Source: Longimicrobiales bacterium
GTDB lineage: Bacteria; Gemmatimonadota; Gemmatimonadetes; Longimicrobiales; Gaopeijiaceae
Direction: 5' to 3'
Length of the DNA: 64,000 nt
NCBI GenBank assembly: GCA_951813395.1
Contig: OX638356.1
Location: 2,864,501 to 2,928,500 of the forward strand
The notes under the pieces were generated by a model. The model was not told the origin of the DNA. It did not search any database and saw only the letters and a list, made by a program, of their open reading frames with translations. The position numbers and the translations under genes were made by a program. This document shows, piece by piece, positions 17,592 to 25,668 of the stretch (position 1 is its first letter; the number at the start of each line of letters is the position of its first letter).

Positions 17592-20500
17592 TCACCGCAG
17601 CCACCTCGGAATCGGCCGTCCGGGTGTCCACGGCACGCCCGCCGCCTCCAACTCCGCCTCCAGGGTGGCCAGGTCACCTTCCACCAGCGCCCGCAGCGCC
17701 TCCGACATCTCGGCCAGCTGCGCGGACGCGACCGCCTGGCTCTCGCGCTGGGTGGTGGTGGGCGCGGACGTCGCCCTGAACTGCGCGCCCACGACGCGCG
17801 AGATGCGCTGCAACACCGACGGCGGTGCGAATTCGGCGCGGTCGAGGGCGGTGCGGTCCCGCGACAGCACGCGCCGGATCTCGAACAGCCGCTCCTCGAG
17901 GGCGGTGAGGCGCGTCTCGTAGGGTGCGGCGTCCAGCCCGGGCGCGGCGCGCACCGCCCGGCGCAGCAGACCCAGCCGCTCCGAGGTCTCCCGCGCCGCG
18001 CGATCCACGGCGACGGCGGCCCGCTGCAGCGCGGCGACCTCGCGCTGGAAGGCCAGCAGGGCGTCCCGGTCGGCGGCGGCCAGCGTCGCGGTGCCGAGCG
18101 GTTTGACCGTGAAGGACTGCGGCGCCGTGAGATCCTCGTAGCCGTCGCCGGTTACCAGGACCACGCGCGCGGAGAACTCCCCGGGCGCCACCATGGGGCC
18201 GTCGGCCTCGCCGCCGCCGGGCGACGGCGGCTGCAGCGATGCGTATCGCAGGTCCCAGGCGATGCGATGCAGCCCGGCCCGCCGGGGCCCGGGAACGCGC
18301 CGCACCACCTCGCCGGCGGCATCGGACACCACCAGGAACACCTCCGGGGGCCGTTCCATGTCTTCGGCGGTCAGCGTGGCCTGGTCCGGGTAGGCGATGT
18401 CTTCGCCCCGCGCCAGCGCCTCCCGCTCCAGCCGCTGCCGCCGCTCCCTGAGCGACTCCTGGCCGTCGCGCAGGTAGTACGTGAAGACGGCGCCGAAGGG
18501 CGGATTGGGCGCCGTGAAGAAGGCGTCGCCAAACGTCCCCTTCTCCTGCCCGCCCAGGGGGCGCGCCGGGATGTACGCCCACGGGTCCTTGATCGGGAAC
18601 AGGTGCGCCGCATCCCCCGCGACGGCCTCGTCCATCCCGCGCAGAGGCGAGTAGTCGTCCAGGATGTAGAAACCGCGCCCGAACGTGGCGAGCACCAGGT
18701 CGTTCTCGCGGCGCTGGATCTCGAGGTCGCGCACCGCGATCGTCGGCAGTCCGCCGCGCAGCCGCACCCACGAGCCGCCCCCGTCCCGCGTCACGAAGAC
18801 GCCGAACTCGGTGCCCAGGAAGAGGAGGTCCGGGTCTACATGGTCCTCCACCAGCGTCCAGCTCGACTGCCCGTCCGGCACGTCCCCGGTGACGTTCGTC
18901 CAGGTCGCGCCCCGGTCGTCGCTCCGCACCACGTACGGCGCGAAGTCGCCCTCCTTGTGGTTGTTGAAGACCGCGTAGACCCGGTCGCCCACGTGCCGGG
19001 ACGCCACCACATCTGCCACGTAGGCCATCGCAGGCACCGCCGGGAACACCTCCTGCCGCCGCCACCCGCCACCACCGTCCTCGCTCACCTGCACCAGTCC
19101 GTCATCCGTCCCCACATACAGCAACCCCTCGACCAGAGGCGACTCGTCGAGCGCCACGATCGTCCCGTACGGCGAAGTAAAGACGTTCTTCCACACCGCC
19201 TCGGGGGGCCAGATCCGGCCCATTACCGGACGCTGGTTGCGGTCCATCCCCCGGCTCAGGTCCCCGCTCACCGCCGTCCACGTCTCGGCGCGGTCGTCGG
19301 AGCGGAAGAGCTTCTGGGCCGCGAAGTACACCCGCCGCGAGTTGTGCGGACTGATGATCAGCGGCGAGTCCCAGTGCCAGCGCAGTGCGCCCTCCCCCGC
19401 CTCCGGCTGCGGCTGGATGTCCAGCTCCTCGCCGCTCGCCCGGTCGTAGCGGACGATGCCCGCGTACTGGGACTGCGTGTAGACGATGTTCGGGTCCTCG
19501 GGGTCGACGCGCGCCTGGAAGCCGTCGCCCCCGTGGGTGATGAACCAGTCGCTGTTGCGGATCCCGTGGACGTTGTCGGTGCGCGAGGGGCCGCCGACGG
19601 ACGAGTTGTCCTGCGTGCCGCCGTAGACCGTGTAGAAGGGCGCCTTGTTGTCGATGCCGACGCGGTAGAACTGCATCAGCGGCATGTTGCCCGAGGCGTA
19701 GCGCCAGGTGCGGGCGCCGTCGAAGGTCTCGTAGAGTCCGCCGTCGCTGCCGACCAGCATGTAGTTTGGGTCGTCGGGGTCGAAGACGATCTCGTGGTTG
19801 TCGACGTGCTTGAAGCGGGTGTTGACCCGGTCGAAGGTGCGCCCTCCGTCGTTGGTCACGTGGATGATCACGTCGACGGCGTAGACCCGGTCCATCCGGT
19901 GGGGGTCCGGGTAGAGCTCGCCGTAGTACTGCGGGTCGACCACGATGTAGTCGGACATCCGCACCCACGTCTCGCCCCGGTCCGGCGACCGGTAGAAGCC
20001 GCTGTTGTCCTCGGTGGCGGCCGCATTGGCGTAGAGCACGTCGGGGTCGATGGGCGATACAGCCAGCGCGATTCGGCCCAGGTCGCCCGCAGGCAGCCCC
20101 CGGGTGATGTCACGCCACGACTCGCCCCCGTCGGTGCTCTTCCACACGCCCGACTCGGGCCCGCCGGCAACCAGCACCCCCACGTGCCGCCGCCGCTGAA
20201 ACGCCACCGCATATAGCACGTCCGGGTCGCGCGGGTCCATGGCCACGTCGGCGATGCCGGTGTTCTCGCTGATCTCCAGCACCGGGGTCCAGGTCTCGCC
20301 GCCGTCGGTGGTCTTGAAGAGGCCGCGCTCGCCCCCGGGCGCCCAGAGCCCGCCCATGGCCGCGGCGTACACCACGTCCGGGTCGCGAGGGTCGATGAGG
20401 ATCTGGCCGATGTGCTCGGAGGTGCGCAGGCCGGTGTTCGACCAGGTGCGCCCGCCGTCGAGGCTCTTGTAGACGCCGTCGCCCCAGCCGACGCTGCGCT

Positions 20501-20969
20501 GGCTGGTGTTCTCGCCGGTCCCGAGCCAGATCACGTTGGAGTCGGTGGGGTCGATGGCGATCGAGCCCGTGGAGTACGAGGGGTGGTCGTCGAAGATGGG
20601 CGTCCAGGTCGTCCCCCGGTTCACCGTCTTCCACACGTTCGACGAGCTGGTGGCCACGTACCACACGCTCCGGTTGGTGGGGTCGACGGCCACGTCCGCG
20701 ATCCGGCCGGACATGAAGGCCGGGCCGATGCCGCGGAGTTCGAGCGCCGAGAGGAGGCCCTCGTCGACGGCGGTGGGTGGGGGAGATTGGGCGCGGAGAG
20801 GGGCGAAGGTCGCGCAGAGGGCGACCGCGAGGGTGAGCGCGATGGTGGTGGGTGGGGGGAGGAGGGGGGTTGTGAGGGGCGCGGCATTGGCCTGGGCGCA
20901 CATCGTCCCGGACAGGATCGCGGGCAGCCTGCGAAAGATGGAGGTGGCGGCAACGGGGATGCGGCTCAT
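17592..20969 (-). CDS. sortilin/BNR-repeat exo-alpha-sialidase-like secreted protein
   Basis: 1125-residue secreted protein. After a signal sequence (about residues 30-60, ending APLRAQS) come tandem BNR/Asp-box beta-propeller repeats of the sortilin/VPS10 type, with recurring units like SxDGGxTW (KTVNRGTTWTP, KSLDGGRTWSN, KTTDGGETWTP, KSTDGGESWRD). Two propellers occupy roughly residues 70-780, followed by a helical C-terminal region including KPLGTATLAAADRDALLAFQ. Such proteins are often labelled glycosyl hydrolases, but no sialidase active site can be assigned. ATG 20969 was chosen at the start of the signal-bearing region. Confidence 0.85.
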   Translation of the reverse strand: MSRIPVAATSIFRRLPAILSGTMCAQANAAPLTTPLLPPPTTIALTLAVALCATFAPLRAQSPPPTAVDEGLLSALELRGIGPAFMSGRIADVAVDPTNRSVWYVATSSSNVWKTVNRGTTWTPIFDDHPSYSTGSIAIDPTDSNVIWLGTGENTSQRSVGWGDGVYKSLDGGRTWSNTGLRTSEHIGQILIDPRDPDVVYAAAMGGLWAPGGERGLFKTTDGGETWTPVLEISENTGIADVAMDPRDPDVLYAVAFQRRRHVGVLVAGGPESGVWKSTDGGESWRDITRGLPAGDLGRIALAVSPIDPDVLYANAAATEDNSGFYRSPDRGETWVRMSDYIVVDPQYYGELYPDPHRMDRVYAVDVIIHVTNDGGRTFDRVNTRFKHVDNHEIVFDPDDPNYMLVGSDGGLYETFDGARTWRYASGNMPLMQFYRVGIDNKAPFYTVYGGTQDNSSVGGPSRTDNVHGIRNSDWFITHGGDGFQARVDPEDPNIVYTQSQYAGIVRYDRASGEELDIQPQPEAGEGALRWHWDSPLIISPHNSRRVYFAAQKLFRSDDRAETWTAVSGDLSRGMDRNQRPVMGRIWPPEAVWKNVFTSPYGTIVALDESPLVEGLLYVGTDDGLVQVSEDGGGGWRRQEVFPAVPAMAYVADVVASRHVGDRVYAVFNNHKEGDFAPYVVRSDDRGATWTNVTGDVPDGQSSWTLVEDHVDPDLLFLGTEFGVFVTRDGGGSWVRLRGGLPTIAVRDLEIQRRENDLVLATFGRGFYILDDYSPLRGMDEAVAGDAAHLFPIKDPWAYIPARPLGGQEKGTFGDAFFTAPNPPFGAVFTYYLRDGQESLRERRQRLEREALARGEDIAYPDQATLTAEDMERPPEVFLVVSDAAGEVVRRVPGPRRAGLHRIAWDLRYASLQPPSPGGGEADGPMVAPGEFSARVVLVTGDGYEDLTAPQSFTVKPLGTATLAAADRDALLAFQREVAALQRAAVAVDRAARETSERLGLLRRAVRAAPGLDAAPYETRLTALEERLFEIRRVLSRDRTALDRAEFAPPSVLQRISRVVGAQFRATSAPTTTQRESQAVASAQLAEMSEALRALVEGDLATLEAELEAAGVPWTPGRPIPRWLR

Positions 20970-21044
20970 GCGTGGCCTCGGTTGTAGTTGAATGGGCGGT
21001 GGCGCGACAGGTAGCAGGATGCTTGCGGTTGCGCGCTCCCGCAA

Positions 21045-21719
21045 TCACCCCAGCTCCCAAAACTCCCCGCTCAGCCCCGCGCTCCGCACCGCGGCTTTCT
21101 TCGCGGCGGGCGACAGGGGCCGCCAATCGTCGCTCATCCGCCCCCCGTACCAGCCCCGGCTCAGTTCGCCCAGGGTCCCGATGCCGACAGCGGCGGCCGA
21201 CTCCAGCCCGCGCACAGCCGCCCAGGCCATCGCGTCCCCTTCCGACCGGAAGGCAAGCATGTTGCTTCAGGTGAAGCCGATGTCGTCCCAGAAGCGCCGG
21301 GCCGGAACGGGAAGGAGCACGACCGTGCCGCCGGGCTCGACGCGTCCCCCCGTCACGACGAGATCGATGACCGCTCCCGAGTGCGGACACCTGCTCGATG
21401 TCCGTCCGTCGGTGTCGAGAGTGACGGGTATCGCGATCGCGTCCCAGGCGCAGTTCGCCCAGTACGCCCCGGCCGGTGTTTCGACCCGGTACGGGGTGGG
21501 CACCGCCGAGAAGGGGTGCGCCATCCAGACTTCGCCGTGTTCGTCGAGGGCGAGGACGCAGGCGTCGGCCAGGAAGCGAAGAGCCCGGTGGATCTCGGTG
21601 TCGGCCCCGCCGAAGTCGGTGGCAAGCTCGGCGCGCGAAGGCACCGCTCCGGTGTCCCGGATCCGTCGGTAGAGGTGGCCGCGGAGACGCCACGCGAAGG
21701 CTTCGGTCGGCGCGGTCAT
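21045..21719 (-). CDS. alkylmercury lyase (MerB) homologue, candidate selenoprotein
   Basis: Reads as one 224-residue MerB-family protein if the in-frame TGA at 21267-21269 is selenocysteine (residue 151). The N-terminal winged-helix-like part leads to AYWANCAWDAIAIP, matching the first catalytic Cys and the Asp three residues later (C96/D99 of the plasmid enzyme). The second catalytic Cys (C159 there) aligns with the TGA in RFWDDIGFT-(TGA)-SNMLAFRSE. The last 73 residues continue collinearly to DDWRPLSPAAKKA and GLSGEFWELG. A SECIS-like hairpin starts 13 nt after the TGA. Its ATG overlaps the DoxX gene stop by 4 bases. It may cleave C-Hg bonds or act on other organometal or thiol substrates; the activity is untested. 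Confidence 0.83.
21238..21253 (-). promoter_or_regulatory. candidate bacterial SECIS hairpin (MerB homologue)
   Basis: On the minus strand a perfect 6-bp stem CCTTCC/GGAAGG encloses the tetraloop GGTC. The loop starts after 19 nt from the UGA, begins with two G residues, and its GGUC sequence recalls the SelB-contacting loop of the E. coli fdhF element. Spacing, stem and loop all satisfy the bacterial SECIS model. Confidence 0.75.
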
Positions 21720-22153
21720 GGGTTCGGCGACGCTGCCCCGCCCCGCCGGGCCAGCCACGAGTCCAGGCTCAACCGGTCTTCCTCGAACAGCGCCAGGACG
21801 ACAACCAGCAGCACCACGCGCGGTATCACGTGGGCGTTGAAGGCGTACAGCGGCTCGGCCAGGAGGTGCCCGAACGTGACCAGCATCAGGACGCAACCGA
21901 GCCCGACCGCCGCCGCAAAGCGCTTCCAGCCGGCGAGCATGAGGGCGCCGCCGATGAGCTCCACGTACGGGACCACGACCCCGGTGAACCAGAGCGACCA
22001 TTCGGGCAGCGGGCCCGATGCGTAGGGTTCCACGAAGAGGCTCCTGGCGTGCTCCACCGCGCCGAGCCTGAACACCTTCCAGAATCCGGCGGCGAAGAAG
22101 ACGAGCCCCAGGATCACCCGTGCCACGAACACGGCCCAACACTTCGGTGTCAT
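21716..22153 (-). CDS. DoxX family membrane protein
   Basis: 145-residue inner-membrane protein with four predicted helices: VARVILGLVFFAAGFWKVF, a middle pair around VVPYVELIGGALMLAG and AAAVGLGCVLMLVTFGHLL, and VVLLVVVLALF. The arrangement and the PYVELIGGALMLAG block are DoxX-like; the family is linked to quinone/thiol chemistry in some systems, but most members are uncharacterised. The start at 22153 is supported by GGAGAGG 8 bases upstream. It overlaps the seleno-MerB gene by ATGA, so the two are probably translated together. Confidence 0.85.
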   Translation of the reverse strand: MTPKCWAVFVARVILGLVFFAAGFWKVFRLGAVEHARSLFVEPYASGPLPEWSLWFTGVVVPYVELIGGALMLAGWKRFAAAVGLGCVLMLVTFGHLLAEPLYAFNAHVIPRVVLLVVVLALFEEDRLSLDSWLARRGGAASPNP

Positions 22154-22260
22154 CGAATGTCCTCTCCCCACCGGGGCCCGCCGAAACCTCGCCGGCACCC
22201 GCCCCGTAGTACACGGCTAACGCAGGTGGACAACCTTCACTCCCGACACACGGCGAAGCA

Positions 22261-22317
22261 ATGAGACCGACCATCCACGACCCCGTCACGACCGCGACCA
22301 GGGAGCGAGCGCCATAG
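22261..22317 (+). CDS. possible leader peptide (18 codons)
   Basis: A short open frame, ATG at 22261 to TAG at 22317, encoding MRPTIHDPVTTATRERAP. It lies in the 5' leader of the ABC exporter gene, 27 bases before a strong terminator hairpin. The layout matches a ribosome-controlled attenuator, but the upstream ribosome site is weak and a competing antiterminator was not found, so coding status is speculative. Confidence 0.25.
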   Translation: MRPTIHDPVTTATRERAP

Positions 22318-22344
22318 AACGGTAGATCGACGTCCATCGGACCG

Positions 22345-22386
22345 AATCGGCCCCCCGGCGCTCGAACCGCCGGGGGGCCGATTTTT
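22345..22386 (+). terminator. intrinsic terminator-like hairpin in the ABC exporter leader
   Basis: A 16-bp perfect stem (22345-22360 with 22368-22383), very GC-rich, with a 7-nt loop CTCGAAC, followed by a run of five T residues (22382-22386). It lies 22 bases before the ATG at 22408 and reads in the same direction as that gene. No annotated plus-strand gene ends just upstream, so it is either an attenuator or the end of a small RNA. Confidence 0.7.
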
Positions 22387-22407
22387 CTTGAGGAGCCAGC
22401 AGAACGC

Positions 22408-24717
22408 ATGTCACACCTGACGCAAGACACCAGAATCATCGAGCGCTACACGGACCAGCCGGCGCGCATGCCCGCCGAGCTGCGGCGGCGCATCGAGGAC
22501 CGCTGGAACGGGGAGCCCGTGCAGCTGTACGCGATGGCCGACCTGGACGAGTCCCTGACGCTCACCGAGCGTTGGTTCGCCGTGGGGCCCTCGCGCGGGG
22601 CGACCGCGGCCCGGCGCGACGACGGCTCGTGGAGGATCGACTCGTTCGAGCGCCGGGACGTGGAGGCCGTCCGCGAGGTGCCGGGACTGAGCAGCACGGT
22701 CCTGCTGGTGCTGGGACCGCCGGGCGACCGGCCCCTGGCGAGCCTGCGCTACACGCACCGCCAGCGGCGCGCGATGGAGAATCTTCGTTTCGTGCTCGAA
22801 GTCGGGACCGAGCCCACCGCCGTCGTGCCCGGCCTCGAAGGTGGCGACGGCGCTTCACTCGCCGACGCGGACCTCGAATACGAACGTGGCGTGGCCGGCC
22901 CGGTTCGCGAGGCCCAGGCGCTGGTGGGGGGCACGCGCAGGGCGGTTCTGTGGAGGCTGCTCAGCTACCTGGGACCCTACAAGTCGCGGCTGCTGGCCGG
23001 ATTCGCCGCCGCGGCCCTCATCACCGGGGTGAGTCTCGTGCCGCCGTTTCTGGCTGGCTACCTGATCGACGAGGTCGTGAGACCGGCTCGCGACGGTTCG
23101 CTTGCCATGGCCGATGCTCTGCGGACGGCCTGGATCGCCGTGGCCGGCATGGCGCTGATGTACCTGGTGCGGGAGGGGGCCGCCCACGTCCGCCTGAAGC
23201 AGATGAGCGTGCTCGGCGAGTACGTGGCGCGGGATCTGCGCACCGAGCTGTACGAACACCTGCAGCGTCTGAGCCTGAGCTTCTACGCCAGGAAGAAGAC
23301 GGGCGGCCTCATCACAAGGGTCAGCTCGGACACCGACCGGCTGTGGGAGTTCCTGGCCTTCGGGATCGTGGACGTGTCGCTGTCGGCGGTGATGCTCGCG
23401 GGGCTGAGCACCGTCCTGCTCAACCTGGACTGGCGGCTGGGCCTGGTCATGATTCTCCCCGTGCCCCTGCTGTGCTGGTCGATCTTCCGGCACGGCGAGC
23501 GCATTCACCGTCTGTTCGCGCGGGCGTGGCGGAAGTGGTCGGGGCTCACGGACATTCTGTCGGACACGATCCCCGGGATGCGCGTGGTCAAGGCGTTCAA
23601 CCAGGAGGACCGGGAGAAGCGGCGCTTCAACGCCAGCAACGACGCCGCGATGGGCGAGTTCAACCGCATCCACCGCGTCTGGACGGTCTTCTGGCCTGCG
23701 CTGATGCTGGGCGTGCACGTCATGACCATGGCCGTTTGGGCGCTGGCGGTGCCAAGGCTCCTGGGCGCGCCCGGAAGCCCCGGCAACCTCACGCCGGGGA
23801 CGTTCGTTTCGTTCCTCCTGTACATGACGATGTACGTGCAGCCCATCGAGGTCATCGGCCAGATGGCCAGGGTGATGAACAGGGCAACGAGTTCGGCCCA
23901 CAGGGTCTTCGAGGTGCTGGACACGGAGCCGGAGGTGCGCGATGCCGCCCGCCCGGTTCGGCTGGAACCGGTCCGAGGGGCCGTGGAATTCGATTCGGTG
24001 ACCTTCGGGTACGATGGCGTCAAGCAGGTGGTGAAGGGCGTGTCGTTTTCGGTCCGGACCGGTGAGATGATCGGACTGGTGGGACCCTCGGGGGGTGGCA
24101 AGACGACGATCACCAACCTCATCGCACGCTTCTACGACGCCACCGGCGGGCGCGTGCTGATCGACGGAACCGATGTCCGCACGCTCGACACGGGCCACTT
24201 CCGGCGCCAGATCGGGATCGTGCTTCAGGATCCGTACCTGTTCCATGGCACGATTCTGGAGAACATCCGGTACGGCGACCCGGAGGCATCGCTCGACGCG
24301 GTGGTGGAGGCATCGAGGGCCGCCAACGCGCACGACTTCATCTGCCGGCTGCCGCTGGGCTACGACACCGTGGTCGGGGAGCGCGGGCAGACACTGTCCG
24401 GAGGCGAGCGTCAGCGCGTGTCGATTGCCCGCGCGATCCTCCACGACCCGCGGATCCTGATCCTGGACGAGGCCACCTCGGCCGTCGACACCGAGACCGA
24501 GCGCAAGATCCAGGAAGCGATCGACCGGCTCGTTTCCGGGAGAACCGTGTTCGCAATCGCGCACCGGCTTTCCACGCTGGCCCGCGCGGACCGGATCTTC
24601 GTCATGAAGAACGGCTACCTCGTCGAGGCGGGCACCCAGGAAGAGCTGCTGGCACTCGAGGACGGAGTCTACAGGAGGCTCTACGAGTTGCAGATCGAAA
24701 CTGACAAGGACGATTGA
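22408..24717 (+). CDS. ABC exporter half-transporter (permease-ATPase fusion) with N-terminal extension
   Basis: 769 residues. An extra soluble N-terminal region of about 170 residues precedes six transmembrane helices (about residues 180-480, type-IV/MsbA-like fold) and a nucleotide-binding domain with Walker A GPSGGGKTT near 560, Q-loop VLQDPYLF, signature LSGGERQR, Walker B ILILDEATSA and H-loop AIAHRLST. It would work as a homodimer. The following gene is a DUF1854 protein; this pairing is known from cassettes labelled as cyanophycin-metabolism-associated, though no cyanophycin synthetase is in view. The preceding terminator hairpin suggests attenuation. Confidence 0.92.
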   Translation: MSHLTQDTRIIERYTDQPARMPAELRRRIEDRWNGEPVQLYAMADLDESLTLTERWFAVGPSRGATAARRDDGSWRIDSFERRDVEAVREVPGLSSTVLLVLGPPGDRPLASLRYTHRQRRAMENLRFVLEVGTEPTAVVPGLEGGDGASLADADLEYERGVAGPVREAQALVGGTRRAVLWRLLSYLGPYKSRLLAGFAAAALITGVSLVPPFLAGYLIDEVVRPARDGSLAMADALRTAWIAVAGMALMYLVREGAAHVRLKQMSVLGEYVARDLRTELYEHLQRLSLSFYARKKTGGLITRVSSDTDRLWEFLAFGIVDVSLSAVMLAGLSTVLLNLDWRLGLVMILPVPLLCWSIFRHGERIHRLFARAWRKWSGLTDILSDTIPGMRVVKAFNQEDREKRRFNASNDAAMGEFNRIHRVWTVFWPALMLGVHVMTMAVWALAVPRLLGAPGSPGNLTPGTFVSFLLYMTMYVQPIEVIGQMARVMNRATSSAHRVFEVLDTEPEVRDAARPVRLEPVRGAVEFDSVTFGYDGVKQVVKGVSFSVRTGEMIGLVGPSGGGKTTITNLIARFYDATGGRVLIDGTDVRTLDTGHFRRQIGIVLQDPYLFHGTILENIRYGDPEASLDAVVEASRAANAHDFICRLPLGYDTVVGERGQTLSGGERQRVSIARAILHDPRILILDEATSAVDTETERKIQEAIDRLVSGRTVFAIAHRLSTLARADRIFVMKNGYLVEAGTQEELLALEDGVYRRLYELQIETDKDD

Positions 24718-24718
24718 A

Positions 24719-25216
24719 GTGAACAGAGCAAGTGTGCAGCAACGCGGGTCTGGCCGAGACCGGGTCGCGCTTCGCTGGCGGCCTGACGGCCAGCTGTGGG
24801 CCGACACCGCGGGACGCCATGCGCCGGTCGTGGTTCACCGGTGCTTTCCGTGGTCCGATCCGACCCGGCACATCTCTCTGCGGGACAGTGACGAGGAGGA
24901 GTTCGCCTACGTCCGGGATGTGTCGAGGCTGGATGAGGAGTCGCGCGCCGCGCTGGAGCGTGCGCTTGCCGAGGCCGGATTCCTCCTGGAGATTACCGCG
25001 GTTGAAGACGTATCCGAGGAGGTTGAGATCCGGCACTGGGCAGTCCGAACACGCCAGGGGCCAAGGCGGTTCCAGACACGGCTGGACGACTGGCCGGTCG
25101 AGATTGCCGGCGGCGGCCTGCTGATACGCGATCTGGCGGGCGACCTGTATCACGTCGCCGATCCCGAGGCGCTGGATCCGGCCAGCCGCGAGTGGCTGTG
25201 GGCGTACGCGGGCTGA
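24719..25216 (+). CDS. DUF1854 domain protein
   Basis: 165-residue soluble protein resembling DUF1854, with the hallmark segments VVHRCFPWSDPTRHISLRD, DEEEFAYVRDVSRLDEESR and RDLAGDLYHVADPEALDPASR. The GTG start lies one base after the ABC transporter stop, and its own stop overlaps the next ATG (TGATG), so it is part of a tightly coupled operon. Function is unknown; the fixed neighbourhood with the ABC exporter suggests a regulator or cytoplasmic partner of the transporter. Confidence 0.82.
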   Translation: MNRASVQQRGSGRDRVALRWRPDGQLWADTAGRHAPVVVHRCFPWSDPTRHISLRDSDEEEFAYVRDVSRLDEESRAALERALAEAGFLLEITAVEDVSEEVEIRHWAVRTRQGPRRFQTRLDDWPVEIAGGGLLIRDLAGDLYHVADPEALDPASREWLWAYAG

Positions 25217-25668
25217 TGGTGCAGCGCGACTACATCCTGCGGATGATCGAGGAGCTGGGCGCGGTGCTGATTGCGCTGCGAAACGCGATCCTGGGTGGAG
25301 GCGCGGCCCGGGCCACCGACGTGGAGGACACGCTGCGTCGCGCCTCGGCCGGCGCAGGAATGGACCTGGATCTCGCCCGCGCGGCGTCCGTCGACGCGCT
25401 GCCCGCGATGATGGCGCCCACGGGCGAGGTCGATCCCGCGCGCTGCTGGCTGCTGGCCGAGGTGCTGATGACGGACGGGGCGGAGCGCCTGTCTTCCGGA
25501 GAGACGGACCTGGCGCGCTCCTCCCTGGCCAAGGCCGCGGCGCTCTTCAAGCTGGTCGAGCCGGGGGGCGCCTACCTGACCGGATTCCCGGAGGCCAGCG
25601 AACGCATCGAGGAGATCGAAGCGATGCTGGCCGGGATCACGCCCTCCGGCAACGGACGGTCATCCTGA
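25216..25668 (+). CDS. hypothetical alpha-helical protein (DUF6483-like)
   Basis: 150-residue protein, mostly helical. Its N-terminus MVQRDYILRMIEELGAVL is similar to DUF6483 proteins, a link made from memory of the pattern and held loosely. A later stretch, DLARSSLAKAAALFKLVE, looks like a TPR-type helix pair. ATG 25216 shares a base with the DUF1854 stop. It ends 9 bases inside the convergent threonine aldolase gene. Context suggests a third member of the ABC/DUF1854 cassette. Confidence 0.65.
   Translation: MVQRDYILRMIEELGAVLIALRNAILGGGAARATDVEDTLRRASAGAGMDLDLARAASVDALPAMMAPTGEVDPARCWLLAEVLMTDGAERLSSGETDLARSSLAKAAALFKLVEPGGAYLTGFPEASERIEEIEAMLAGITPSGNGRSS

Noticed and set aside
17580-20216. 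Long plus-strand open frame opposite the sortilin-like gene
   Set aside because: Antisense shadow of a high-GC gene; low-complexity Arg/Val/His-rich product with no family pattern.
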